Origin: Bacteroidota bacterium
GTDB taxonomy: Bacteria; Bacteroidota; Ignavibacteria; Palsa-1295
DNA length: 47,960 nucleotides
Direction of reading: 5' to 3'
Assembly (NCBI GenBank): GCA_030706385.1
Contig: JAUZOQ010000014.1
Location: 1 to 47,960 of the forward strand
The position numbers and the translations under genes were made by a program. Positions 34,081-42,256 of this stretch are shown piece after piece. The stretch's first letter is position 1. Every line of letters begins with the position of its first letter. Under the pieces are notes generated by a model, which saw only the letters and a program-made list of their open reading frames with translations, ran no database searches and was not told where the DNA came from.

Positions 34081-35742
34081 ATGACCGATGATTCCATAGG
34101 ACGCGGAGAACGCCAGGCGCGGGCACTGGTGATGCTTGTGCTCGTGATCGAGGCGCTGTGGATCTTCTTCCACAAGTACCTGCCGCTCGACGCTTCGCTT
34201 TGGGCATTGCAGAGCGATGCAGTTCGCGAGCATCTTTCCGGACATGGAAACGACGGACTAAAGATGATTCCGATCCCCGCTGCCAATACGCTCGTACCGC
34301 TCATCTCGGGAATCCTGAGTTTTCTTTTCAGCGGTGAAGTTGTCACCCGGTTGCTTATCGTATTTGTCGGCATTATCCTTCGTGGTTTTGCGATGCTTTC
34401 ACTCCTTCGTGTGATGAGGGTTCGTGAAGAACTAGTCTACTTCCTGATCCCTATCTTCCTTTGGAGCGGTGCGTTTTTCATCGGCTCGCTTCCTTATCTT
34501 GTAGGTGAAACACTTGCTCTGGCACTGATCACGCATTTGCTTCGACAGGATCATCCGCGCAGCGGCACCTATTGGTTTTTGGCAATCGGTTTTGCCGTCG
34601 TTGCGCTCTGTCATGCTCTTGCATTCCTTGCCATCATCGCGCTCGTTCTAAGTGTTGCCAATGAACAACGCCGGAGCGTTCACTTAAGCCAGGGCTGGCT
34701 ATCGAATATCAGAAGTGTTGCCGGACTTATCGTCCCGGGCTGCTTCGTTCTTGCACTTCGTATCTTCTATCCGGCTCCGATCTTCATGCTCAGTTCGAGT
34801 GGCCTTATTCCCGATGGCGGATTGAAGCATCTCGTCTTCGCACTAACGGCCACGCCATTCGTTCGCGAAGCAGCGTTTCCCGGTTCCGATATCCTGGCAA
34901 TCACGATCGCGACGACTGTACTGCTTCTGGTGATCACTTCGCTTGCCCGTGCCTTCCTGCTTCCGATGGAAGAAGTCTCGTGGCAATCGCGCTCGGCAAA
35001 AGGAGCAGGCGGAATTCTCGTCGTTCTCGCTTTGCTCGGATTTGTTCTCACGCCGCTTGGCATCGAAACTTCAGGCTTTATCTGGTTCGCTGCGTTCCTG
35101 CTTGTGGCGGGTTCGTATTCACGCGGCCCGGCAGCAAGGCGAGGTGCAGTCGATCGGATCTTACGCAGCATCGGATTCATCGCGATGATCGCAGCCGGCC
35201 TCTTTAACGGAGTCAGCACGAATCGCGGATCGGAAGCGGCTTCCGAAATTCGCGACGGAGCGATCAAACTCGTTCGCGGAGAATTTGCCTCCGCTAAATC
35301 CGACGATCATCTCGATACCATTGCCATCCGCTTTGTTCTCGATTCGGCGCTCATCGAATCGATGAGTGAATCTCCGATCGGAAGTTTTTCGTATTCGTGC
35401 ACGGCGCCGAATTACATCTACGGCATCGGCAATCCACTCTCGCACCCGTCGCAATTTCAACCGGAAGCAGGTATCTTAGATCGCCAGGATAAGAGTCCGA
35501 GCGGAGCAAGCCCTGCACGTCCTATCTACTTCCCGAGTCCAGAGCAATACTTCGATCCCCGTTTTCGTGTTCTTGCAGCACTTAAACAAGGAGCAGCATT
35601 GTCTTCAAACTTCGGGCCGTACGCCCGATCGTTTACCGATACTACCGGAATTACTGCTGATTATGGTTTGGCAAAATACCGACTCGTGATCGGCAAGCTT
35701 TCCCCACGTCCCGTAATTGGTTTAGCATTAATCTCGAAGTAA
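34081..35742 (+). CDS. Polytopic membrane protein of unknown function
   Basis: 553 residues from the ATG at 34081, preferred over an upstream non-ATG start because the sequence before it is not membrane-like. The N-terminal 370 residues hold about nine to eleven hydrophobic spans (LVMLVLVIEALWIFF, LLIVFVGIILRGFAML, LVYFLIPIFLWSGAFFIGSL, and others), and the last 180 are soluble, without clear motifs. The layout resembles glycosyltransferase-type or O-antigen-type membrane proteins in number of helices, but I see no diagnostic motif (no DxD or early DE pair). It is three bases before the HIT gene, so the two are co-transcribed. It is divergent from the beta-hydroxylase gene. Confidence 0.75.
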   Translation: MTDDSIGRGERQARALVMLVLVIEALWIFFHKYLPLDASLWALQSDAVREHLSGHGNDGLKMIPIPAANTLVPLISGILSFLFSGEVVTRLLIVFVGIILRGFAMLSLLRVMRVREELVYFLIPIFLWSGAFFIGSLPYLVGETLALALITHLLRQDHPRSGTYWFLAIGFAVVALCHALAFLAIIALVLSVANEQRRSVHLSQGWLSNIRSVAGLIVPGCFVLALRIFYPAPIFMLSSSGLIPDGGLKHLVFALTATPFVREAAFPGSDILAITIATTVLLLVITSLARAFLLPMEEVSWQSRSAKGAGGILVVLALLGFVLTPLGIETSGFIWFAAFLLVAGSYSRGPAARRGAVDRILRSIGFIAMIAAGLFNGVSTNRGSEAASEIRDGAIKLVRGEFASAKSDDHLDTIAIRFVLDSALIESMSESPIGSFSYSCTAPNYIYGIGNPLSHPSQFQPEAGILDRQDKSPSGASPARPIYFPSPEQYFDPRFRVLAALKQGAALSSNFGPYARSFTDTTGITADYGLAKYRLVIGKLSPRPVIGLALISK

Positions 35743-35745
35743 GCC

Positions 35746-36084
35746 ATGTCCATATTTGAAAAGATCATTGCCAGAGAGATCCCAGCAACGATCATCTACC
35801 AGGATGATGACGTCATTGCTTTCAATGATATCGATCCAAAAGCTCCCGTGCATATTGTGATCGCAACGATCAAACCGATTCCGACTTTGAACGATCTTGC
35901 CGAGAGCGACGCTACGCTCATGGGCAAAATGATCTTAGTCGCGCGGCACATTGCTGCATCAGAAGGAATCGAGAAGAACGGTTACCGAATTGTCTTCAAC
36001 TGCAATCGCGACGGCGGACAAAGTGTCTTCCATATTCACTGCCATCTTCTGGGCGGCAGACAAATGGATTGGCCGCCAGGGTGA
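35746..36084 (+). CDS. HIT-family (HinT-like) nucleotide hydrolase
   Basis: 112 residues. Histidine triad signature HIHCHLLGG near 96-104 (HxHxHxx), with the early IFEKIIAREIPATIIYQDDDVIAF segment of the HinT group and AFNDIDPKAPVHIVIATIKPI. Such enzymes hydrolyse purine nucleoside phosphoramidates and aminoacyl-AMP. It follows the membrane protein stop by three bases. Its own stop TGA is at the border of the repeat region, in GTGAGGGGG, so the last residues WPPG may be near the original end. Secure. Confidence 0.93.
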   Translation: MSIFEKIIAREIPATIIYQDDDVIAFNDIDPKAPVHIVIATIKPIPTLNDLAESDATLMGKMILVARHIAASEGIEKNGYRIVFNCNRDGGQSVFHIHCHLLGGRQMDWPPG

Positions 36085-36094
36085 GGGGGAGAGA

Positions 36095-36164
36095 AGCTGG
36101 TAGTTGATAGCTGGTAGCTGGTAGAAGCTAGTCGTTAGTCTTTAGTCGTTAGTTGCTAGCAGAC
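36095..36164. repeat. Ten-unit heptamer array
   Basis: Plus-strand units in one register: AGCTGGT, AGTTGAT, AGCTGGT, AGCTGGT, AGAAGCT, AGTCGTT, AGTCTTT, AGTCGTT, AGTTGCT, AGCAGAC. AG is constant at positions 1-2. It is the reverse complement of the ACCAGCT and AACGACT unit types, which again share a single phase. Confidence 0.88.
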
Positions 36165-36177
36165 GATGTAGACGCAC

Positions 36178-36233
36178 TGACTTTCTGCAGTGGGACGGAC
36201 TCTCAGTCCGTCCGACAGAGTCAGACCACTGGC
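36178..36233. repeat. Palindromic GGACTCTCAGTCC element, reverse orientation
   Basis: TGACTTTCTGCAGTGGGACG, then GGACTCTCAGTCCGTCCGAC and a GACCACTGG end. Same family as 9210-9280 and 10325-10395 but inverted and shortened. The core GGACTCTCAGTCC is a near-perfect palindrome. Confidence 0.8.
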
Positions 36234-36606
36234 CACTGCTCGACTCGGATTCGTCGGATTAAGGGATTACTCGGATTATACTTCCTGAAGCAAAGGACTT
36301 ACCTCAGATTGGACTACAACTTCTGCAAACTGCCTACTGCATACTGTTCACTCCAATACTCTCTCCCTTACCGGCAGGACACTCATAGAGCGATCTGTTT
36401 GCCATCCAGATAAAAGCATTATAGAAAACCGTTGAAGCGAACTTCTGAGTACAAAAATACGGAATTTAAATGCCAATTGCAAGGACAAAATTTCACAATA
36501 TTCCCCAGAAAACAGCCAATAAATTATTGAAAAACAATAACTTAAATAAAAAATGCAACTGCCCAAAATGAGCTGGAATCGAGGAAAATGATTTTGGACT
36601 CGAACC
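36234..36606. other. Gene-free stretch with degenerate repeats
   Basis: No gene seen. 36276-36330 resembles the right half of the fold-back element (AAGCAAAGGACTTACCTCAG), and 36325-36345 has ACTGCCT and ACTGCAT heptamers as in 9527-9582. From about 36350 to 36606 the sequence is plain AT-rich without a feature I can name. Confidence 0.5.
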
Positions 36607-36697
36607 CGTAGGGGCACGCTGCGCGTGCCCTCTGACGATTTACGAATCTCTCTGGATACACATAACTTCAGCAGGGCACGCGCAGCGTGCCCCTACG
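36607..36697. repeat. Perfect 25-base inverted repeat with palindromic arms
   Basis: The 25 bases at 36607-36631 (CGTAGGGGCACGCTGCGCGT then GCCCT) have an exact reverse complement at 36673-36697, 41 bases apart. Each arm is itself a hairpin (GGGCACGC and GCGTGCCC). Not coding. May act as a REP-like element. Confidence 0.85.
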
Positions 36698-36717
36698 AAC
36701 ATTGTCGTTACAAACCT

Positions 36718-36892
36718 TGTCATTTCGACCCGAGCGAATAGCGGGAGAAATCTGGCAATAAAAAATAAATCCATATTTTTTAAAATTGTCTTGGTTGCTT
36801 CGCTTGAAGATCTAAGGACTTATTTTCATTAAATAATCTCTCTCTCCGCCTGCCGCTCGTTTTACTCGCGTCAGGCTCCGTTCGAGATGACA
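36718..36892. repeat. Fold-back element copy 3 (175 bp, diverged)
   Basis: Begins TGTCATTTCGACCCGAGCGA, keeps GGGAGAAATCTGGCAATAAA, GATCTAAGGACTTATTTTCA and the inner TCTCTCTCTCCGCC, and ends CGTTCGAGATGACA. Compared with 8290 and 9340 it is more diverged, so it is older or has gained internal sequence. A heptamer array follows directly at 36898-36925. Confidence 0.75.
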
Positions 36893-36897
36893 TGGTT

Positions 36898-36925
36898 AGT
36901 CGTTAGTCATTAGTCGTTAGCAGAA
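36898..36925. repeat. Heptamer array (AGTCGTT type)
   Basis: AGTCGTT, AGTCATT, AGTCGTT, AGCAGAA in register on the plus strand. From 36926 to 37080 there are C-rich imperfect CTCCCAA-like repeats and then a short AT-rich leader before porX. Confidence 0.75.
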
Positions 36926-37080
36926 GTCTTTGAATTTCCCGATACGTTCATACGTCTTCCCCCTTCCCCCTCTCCCAAACTCCCAACTCCAAAACTCCCA
37001 GCTTCCCCCTTCCCCCTCTCGAACCCTTTCTGAATTCTCTCCGTATCATGGCTGTTACCTAAGGCTATAAAAAATATCTG

Positions 37081-38661
37081 ATGGCAAATAAAGGAAATAT
37101 TCTCTGGGTCGATGACGAGATCGATCTGCTTAAGCCGCATATCATGCTCCTGGAGCAGCGTGGATATAGTGTCCGTACTGCGACGAACGGTTCGGATGCG
37201 ATCGCTTTGCATGAAGAATCTCCCGCCGATCTTATTTTCCTTGATGAAATGATGCCCGGTCTGGGGGGATTGGAAACATTGAATGCGATCAAATCGAAAT
37301 CGCCGGCCACGCCAATCGTCATGGTCACGAAATCGGAAGAAGAAGATCTCATGGAGCAGGCCATCGGAAAAAAGATCTCCGATTATCTGACGAAGCCCGT
37401 CAATCCCACACAAGTACTTCTTGCCGTCAAGAAATTTTTGGAAGGAAGGCAGATCCTGGGCGAAGCGATCAGCCGCGACTACACGCAAGAATTTGCGCGC
37501 ATGGCATTCAACTTGCAGAATGCGCAGACAGCACAGGATTGGATCGATCTTTATCTGAAGCTCGTAAGCTGGGAGATGGAGCTTGATGAGCATGGCGGGC
37601 TCGGGCTGGCGCAGACCTTGACCGATCAGAAGCGCGAGATGAATGCTGAGTTCGGAAAATTTGTCGAACGCAATTATAAGAACTGGGTCAATACGATCTA
37701 TAGCCGCGATAATGCCGAGAACCGTCCGGCGCTTTCGCCCGATGTTACTGAAGAATGGGTCTTGCCTGTTCTCAAAGAAGGAAAGCAGAACGTGATCTTT
37801 TTTGTGATCGACTGCATGCGGCTCGATCAATGGCGCATCATGGAGCGCGAGATACGCGATCTTTTCAAGATCACGACGGATTATCATTTCGGTATCATTC
37901 CTTCGGCAACGCCATACGCACGCAATGCAATTTTCAGCGGGCAGTTTCCTTCGGAGTTCGGTAAAACCTTTCCCGATACCTGGACTTCGGGCGACGACGA
38001 GCATTCACAGAATAAAGATGAAGCCCTTATGCTGAAGATGCTGCTCGAGCGCAAGAAGGTGAAGCTCAAAGCCGATCTGAAATATATCAAGATCATCGAT
38101 CGCGATTTCGGCGCCGGCATTGCACAGAATATTACGACATATGCACGCAATCAATTCACGGCGATCGTTGTGAACTTCGTCGATATGCTTGCCCATCACC
38201 GTTCCGATTCTCCGATCTTAAAGGAGATCGCGCCAGATGAAAGCGCATATCGCTCGCTGACGCGTTCGTGGTTTCTGCATTCAAGCCTGCTCGATATGTT
38301 CCAGGCGATTGCGCGTATTCCGAATCTGAAGATCATCATCACGACCGATCACGGCTCTGTCCGCAGTCTGCGCGGAGCGAAAGTTTTGGGCGATAAGGAA
38401 ACATCGACAAGCCTTCGCTATAAATACGGCCGCAACATCAAAGCCGAGGATAAACAGGCAATGTTCATTAAGAAACCGGAAGAGTACAAATTGCCGTCGC
38501 GTGCCGTGACAACGAATTATATCATTGCAAAAGAAGATTTTTATTTCGTCTATCCGACCGAGTATCATAAGTATCTCAATCATTATAAAGATACCTTCCA
38601 GCACGGAGGGATCTCGATGGAAGAATTAATATTGCCAGTTATTACACTTGAAACAAAATAA
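37081..38661 (+). CDS. porX: PorX-like response regulator with PglZ domain, T9SS regulator
   Basis: 526 residues. Residues 1-120 form a receiver domain: acidic D11-D12, phospho-acceptor D55 in IFLDEMMPG, T83 in MVTKS, K105 in YLTKPVN. After a helical linker (about 120-240) comes a PglZ-type alkaline-phosphatase-like domain with VIDCMRLDQW, ATPYARNAIFSG (catalytic Thr region) and TTDHGSVRS, ending in a GGISMEELILPV element typical of the family. In Porphyromonas, PorX works with the PorY kinase and SigP to control T9SS expression, and its PglZ part acts on nucleotide substrates. Here the gene is not next to porY or the secretion genes, but T9SS cargo genes lie at 17-19, 22-23 and 27-30 kb. It has an isolated leader after a long repeat region. 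Strong call. Confidence 0.93.
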   Translation: MANKGNILWVDDEIDLLKPHIMLLEQRGYSVRTATNGSDAIALHEESPADLIFLDEMMPGLGGLETLNAIKSKSPATPIVMVTKSEEEDLMEQAIGKKISDYLTKPVNPTQVLLAVKKFLEGRQILGEAISRDYTQEFARMAFNLQNAQTAQDWIDLYLKLVSWEMELDEHGGLGLAQTLTDQKREMNAEFGKFVERNYKNWVNTIYSRDNAENRPALSPDVTEEWVLPVLKEGKQNVIFFVIDCMRLDQWRIMEREIRDLFKITTDYHFGIIPSATPYARNAIFSGQFPSEFGKTFPDTWTSGDDEHSQNKDEALMLKMLLERKKVKLKADLKYIKIIDRDFGAGIAQNITTYARNQFTAIVVNFVDMLAHHRSDSPILKEIAPDESAYRSLTRSWFLHSSLLDMFQAIARIPNLKIIITTDHGSVRSLRGAKVLGDKETSTSLRYKYGRNIKAEDKQAMFIKKPEEYKLPSRAVTTNYIIAKEDFYFVYPTEYHKYLNHYKDTFQHGGISMEELILPVITLETK

Positions 38662-38667
38662 TCCTGC

Positions 38668-39966
38668 ATGAAGAAAGTATTAATCCCCATTCTATTTCTT
38701 TGCTTAGCCGGCTCTGTTCTTGCTCAGCCGACAGGCAGTTATGTAACTGCGGCAAAGAAATTCTTCGAGAATCTGCAACATGAGAAATTCCACGATGCGT
38801 ACGTGCAGTTCGATTCATCGGTAATGAAAGTCATAACGGAAAAACAAAATGAGGCCGGATGGAAGAAGATCCATGCAAAGCTCGGAGCGCTGAAGAATAT
38901 AACATCGGTCCGTGCCGAAGAAGTGAAGCCTTATATGGCTGTCTATGTGACATGTCTTTACGATAGCGCTCAGCTCGACTGCAAGATCGTGCTGAACGAC
39001 AAACTGCTCGTAATGGGATATTTCTTCGTGCCCACAACGAAATATGCACTGCCCACCTACGCCGATTCGAATGCAACGACGGAACGGAACATCACCGTGA
39101 AGACCGGTAAGTACGAGCTTTCAGGAATTCTCACCCTTCCGAAAAAAGGCGGACCGTTTCCTGTTGTCATTCTTGTGCACGGCAGCGGACCTAACGATCG
39201 GGATGAAACGATCGGCTTGAACAAGCCTTTCAAAGATCTTGCACTCGGCCTGGCAGCAAAAGGTATTGCGACGATCCGCTATGACAAACGAACATATGTA
39301 TATGGCGGAAAGAGCGCTTCCGATCCGAAGCTGGTCACGCTGAAGGAAGAGACTGTCGACGATGCAGTCAGTGCCTTACGCATGGCACAGACGATGAAGG
39401 AGATCGATCCGAAAAAGATCTACCTGCTCGGCCATAGCCTCGGTGCTTTTGCCGCTCCGCGCATTGCGAAGCAAACTCCCTTCATTGCCGGCGTCATCTT
39501 TATGGCAGGTCAAGCGCGCCCATCGGAAGATGTGTATCTGGACCAAATGACGACCTTGCTGCCGCAACAGGCTCCGAAGAAACAGGCCGACTCCCTTCTG
39601 CAAATTGCTACGAAGCAAGTCGCCATGATCAAGAAAAATGATTTCAACGATTCTACGGCTCAGCTTCCTTTGGGACTCTCCGGAGTTTATTGGAAGGATA
39701 TGAAGAATTACGATCAGGTCGAAACGGCAAAATCGCTTTCGGTGCCGATGCTTTTTCTTCAAGGAGAAAATGATTACCAGGTAAGGATGACCGATTTCAA
39801 CTTATGGAAGAAAGCGCTTTCAGGTAAGAAGAATGCGCAATTCATTTCCTATCCGGGATTTTTCCATCTCTTTTTCCCCGGCGAAGGCAAGTATACCGAT
39901 TACCAGAAGCAAGGGCATGTTTCGGAGAAAGTGATCTCCGATATTTCTGCATGGATCAAGAAGTAA
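38668..39966 (+). CDS. Secreted alpha/beta hydrolase with N-terminal DUF3887-type domain
   Basis: 432 residues. Signal peptide KVLIPILFLCLAGSVLAQ at 2-19, then a DUF3887-like domain (about 25-120; FFENLQHEKFHDAYVQFD and similar). The rest is an alpha/beta hydrolase: VVILVHGSGPNDRD near 168-181 (oxyanion side), the nucleophile elbow LLGHSLGAF with Ser near 254, acid in LFLQGENDYQV, and His in FHLFFPGEG. Such fusions of DUF3887 with a dienelactone-hydrolase-like domain are common in Bacteroidota. Ester or peptide substrates are possible. The gene ends 16 bases inside the tsaE gene, so they are coupled; the functional link, if any, is unclear. It starts six bases after porX, so it may be in one transcript with it. 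Confidence 0.88.
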   Translation: MKKVLIPILFLCLAGSVLAQPTGSYVTAAKKFFENLQHEKFHDAYVQFDSSVMKVITEKQNEAGWKKIHAKLGALKNITSVRAEEVKPYMAVYVTCLYDSAQLDCKIVLNDKLLVMGYFFVPTTKYALPTYADSNATTERNITVKTGKYELSGILTLPKKGGPFPVVILVHGSGPNDRDETIGLNKPFKDLALGLAAKGIATIRYDKRTYVYGGKSASDPKLVTLKEETVDDAVSALRMAQTMKEIDPKKIYLLGHSLGAFAAPRIAKQTPFIAGVIFMAGQARPSEDVYLDQMTTLLPQQAPKKQADSLLQIATKQVAMIKKNDFNDSTAQLPLGLSGVYWKDMKNYDQVETAKSLSVPMLFLQGENDYQVRMTDFNLWKKALSGKKNAQFISYPGFFHLFFPGEGKYTDYQKQGHVSEKVISDISAWIKK

Positions 39967-40400
39967 TTTCGCGAAGCGCTGCCGAAACCGTTGCCCTGGG
40001 TAAGGAATTCGCAGCAGAGCTTCACTCCGGCTCACTCGTCCTCTTACGCGGTGAGCTAGGTGCGGGCAAGACGCAGTTCACGAAAGGCATTGCCGAATAT
40101 TTCGGGCTTCATGATCACGAGATCTCTTCGCCGACTTACGCTCTGGTCAATGAATATGATCTTAGCTCATCCGGAAGCATTTCAAAGCTCTATCATCTCG
40201 ATTGCTACCGTTTCGAAAAACCCGAAGAGCTGATCGAGCTGGGCGCCAGAGAGTACCTCTATCCAACCCACGGAATAACGGTGATCGAATGGCCGGAAAG
40301 AATAGAGGCATACTTACCGAAAAAGAGAATTGAAGTCATGATCGAGATCCTTAGTCAGAATGTACGAAAAATTAGCCTATTTTACTCTGCTAACGGCTAA
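39951..40400 (+). CDS. tsaE: tRNA t6A biosynthesis ATPase TsaE
   Basis: 149 residues. Walker A GELGAGKTQFTKGIAEYFG near 34-52, then PTYALVNEY and HLDCYRFEKPEELIELG, and TVIEWPERIEAYLP, all in the family order. TsaE with TsaB and TsaD forms the complex that puts threonylcarbamoyl on A37 of ANN-decoding tRNAs. The start overlaps the hydrolase gene by 16 bases. The C-terminal SANG and the stop TAA lie in a heptamer array (40392-40412), which also forms the 15-base gap to tsaB. tsaD is not in the window. Identity secure. Confidence 0.94.
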   Translation: MDQEVISRSAAETVALGKEFAAELHSGSLVLLRGELGAGKTQFTKGIAEYFGLHDHEISSPTYALVNEYDLSSSGSISKLYHLDCYRFEKPEELIELGAREYLYPTHGITVIEWPERIEAYLPKKRIEVMIEILSQNVRKISLFYSANG

Positions 40401-40412
40401 TGACTAACGACT
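40392..40412. repeat. Heptamer array covering the tsaE stop and the tsaE-tsaB gap
   Basis: AACGGCT, AATGACT, AACGACT in register, preceded by TCTGCT as in the arrays at 8457 and 10423. The tsaE stop TAA (40398-40400) spans the first two units, and the tsaB ATG begins four bases after the array. Confidence 0.85.
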
Positions 40413-40415
40413 AGT

Positions 40416-41120
40416 ATGTTACTCGCCTATAATACGTCGCTTGCAGATCTCGACATCGGATTATTCTCCGATGATGCGAAGCCGCTTGCCAATTTCCATC
40501 ATACGACTTCAAGCGATGACCGCGGAGTCCATGATCGGCTCCTTGCTCAAAAAACTTCAGACCTTCTCAAAGAGCTATCCGCAACTTCAAATGATATTTC
40601 GCTCATCGCCTTCATCAATGGCCCTGGCTCCTTCACCGGCCTGAGAATCGGATTGTCATTCGCAAAAGGATTTGCCTTCGGCCGCAACCCGGCAAAGGAA
40701 AATGTGAGTGCAGCAGAGAAACTCTCTCCGGTGGAACGGACTCTCAGTCCGTTCGGCGAAGTCCGCCTGGCTCCCCTCCTAGCTCATCAAGTTCTTCTCG
40801 CATCGGCAACAAGCAATAATCCTCTCCCCGCCAATTCGGCAATTCTCTATCCGGGATATGAGAAGGATTCAGTCTATATGTCACTCTCCGAAACTCCGGA
40901 GAAGATTCGCTACATTCCTATTGATGAAGTAGCGAAAATGAACTTCGCCGAAGTCGTCTGCACTCCTGAATTGGATTTTATCGGGATTCCGCACCGGATC
41001 ACCTCCATCGATCTGCATACAATGGCAGAAATGGCACTTCGAACGGAATATCAGATATCAGCCCAATCCCTCGGAAATCTGGAGCCATTCTACGGCACGG
41101 ACTTCAAGCCGAATAAGTGA
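40416..41120 (+). CDS. tsaB: tRNA t6A biosynthesis protein TsaB, with palindromic element in coding sequence
   Basis: 234 residues, near the family norm. The first half is typical: LLAYNTSLADLDIGLFSD, NGPGSFTGLRIGLSFAKGFAFG near 68-89. Residues about 100-120 (EKLSPVERTLSPFGEVRLAP) are encoded by a palindromic element that occurs elsewhere between genes (9210, 10325, 36178), so this segment is repeat-derived. The rest, including PANSAILYPGYEKDSVYM and the late EPFYGTDFKPNK, is family-like. TsaB lacks catalytic residues and serves as scaffold for TsaD, so an inserted loop could be tolerated. It is co-transcribed with tsaE. Confidence 0.9.
   Translation: MLLAYNTSLADLDIGLFSDDAKPLANFHHTTSSDDRGVHDRLLAQKTSDLLKELSATSNDISLIAFINGPGSFTGLRIGLSFAKGFAFGRNPAKENVSAAEKLSPVERTLSPFGEVRLAPLLAHQVLLASATSNNPLPANSAILYPGYEKDSVYMSLSETPEKIRYIPIDEVAKMNFAEVVCTPELDFIGIPHRITSIDLHTMAEMALRTEYQISAQSLGNLEPFYGTDFKPNK
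40727..40768 (+). repeat. Palindromic element inside tsaB
   Basis: Core GGAACGGACTCTCAGTCCGT near 40733-40752, flanked by CTCTCTCCG before and CGGCGAAGTCCG after. This matches the inverted orientation of the intergenic elements, for example the reverse complement of 9250-9290. It stays in frame and adds about 14 residues. Confidence 0.8.
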
Positions 41121-41296
41121 GGATAGGCGGAAGGCATTTTATATAAGCAAACAGATCCCGAGAAAGGTATCTCTCGATCACGAGACTCTATATTGCATGG
41201 GAGCCAATAATCCCGAATTTGAAACCTTTTTCCCCGGTCTTTTATTTATACATAGTCACATTTACCATTAATTTCGACAGAAAGACTAATAGACGT

Positions 41297-42175
41297 ATGA
41301 AACAATCCAGAATGTTAGCCTCCGTGCTTGTTCTTGCCGCAATCGTTGGCGGACTCGTTTTCGGAACAGGTTCACTTAGTTCAAATGCCGTACTTGCCGG
41401 GTTCTTTTCCCCCACGGATCCCGTTAAGAAAACACCGGTCGATACCGTAAAAAAGGCGCCAAAAAACGCCATTTTAACCGTAAATGAGGAAACTCATGAG
41501 TTTGGAAAAATCGAACAGAATTCGATCGCCCAGACCGTATTCATCCTCGGTAATACCGGTACCGATACCCTCGAAATTTTCAGTGCAAATCCGTCATGCG
41601 GATGTACTGCTTCCTTCCCGGGCAAGAAGCGCATTCCGCCGGGAGATACCTCGCAACTGAAGATCTCCTTCGATCCTCATAATAAGGCAGAAGGCGATAT
41701 GACGAAGACGATCTCCGTCGTTTCGAACTCCATCAAGGATCCGCAGAAGATCCTGCGCATCCATGGCACGATCTACAAATCCAAGCTTGCTCATGCAGGC
41801 GGTGTCATGCACATGGATGGCGTGTTCCAGGGTAATTGCGCAACATGCCATGTCGATAAAGGCAAAGGCGAACTCGGCGCAAAGCTTTATGACGCAGATT
41901 GCGCGATCTGCCATGGTTCCAAAGTCGATAACAAGCCGGGTCCGGATATCACGGCCGATGGCATGATGAACCACGATGCGAAGCAGTGGAAATCCATCAT
42001 CGCCGAAGGCGTTCCGAACACAAACATGCCGGCATTCGCTTTGAAGCATAAAGGCCCGCTCAATGACGAGGAGATCGCTTCTTTAGTCGATTACCTCGGC
42101 GCATTCAAAAAGAATCTGATCCGCGAGAAGCAGCTCAAGTCTTCGACTGGCGGCGCTCAGGGTTCGATCAGATAA
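41297..42175 (+). CDS. DUF1573 domain fused to a dihaem-type cytochrome c domain, exported
   Basis: 292 residues from the ATG at 41297 (signal/anchor LASVLVLAAIVGGLVFG, then Ala/Pro linker); the frame opens further upstream but the signal starts here. Residues about 58-160 form a DUF1573/ASH-like domain (THEFGKIEQNSIAQTVFIL, and NPSCGCTASFPG with a CGC pair). Residues 165-270 carry two haem-binding motifs: CATCH at 181-185 and CAICH at 202-206, with a late Met in NTNMPAF near 244 as likely sixth ligand, and the cytochrome-like ending DEEIASLVDYLGAF. The two motifs are only 16 residues apart, so it is not certain that both bind haem; the second fits the normal cytochrome c fold. It may act in electron transfer at the periplasmic face. 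DUF1573 proteins in this phylum are usually separate. Confidence 0.85.
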   Translation: MKQSRMLASVLVLAAIVGGLVFGTGSLSSNAVLAGFFSPTDPVKKTPVDTVKKAPKNAILTVNEETHEFGKIEQNSIAQTVFILGNTGTDTLEIFSANPSCGCTASFPGKKRIPPGDTSQLKISFDPHNKAEGDMTKTISVVSNSIKDPQKILRIHGTIYKSKLAHAGGVMHMDGVFQGNCATCHVDKGKGELGAKLYDADCAICHGSKVDNKPGPDITADGMMNHDAKQWKSIIAEGVPNTNMPAFALKHKGPLNDEEIASLVDYLGAFKKNLIREKQLKSSTGGAQGSIR

Positions 42176-42192
42176 GGTTTTTTCGCCGATAG

Positions 42193-42230
42193 AAAAAAGG
42201 GCATTTGCGGTGGCAGATGCCCTTCGGCAT
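42193..42230 (+). terminator. Weak stem-loop after the cytochrome gene
   Basis: GGGCATTTGC at 42199-42208 and GCAGATGCCC at 42213-42222 pair over ten positions with one G-T, after an A-run. The following T-run is poor (TTCGGCATTT), so termination is plausible but not strong. Confidence 0.55.
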
Positions 42231-42256
42231 TTAGGCTATAACTCCGTCCACCGCGG

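Noticed and set aside
36590-36620. A tRNA-like T-arm (GGGTTCGAGTCC on the minus strand) next to the inverted repeat
   Set aside because: No acceptor stem, D-arm or anticodon arm fits around it, and the following bases are AT-rich.
36085-37080. CRISPR array in the repeat-rich gap
   Set aside because: Repeats are 7-bp tandem units or palindromes, without 25-45-base identical repeats and unique spacers, and no cas genes are present.
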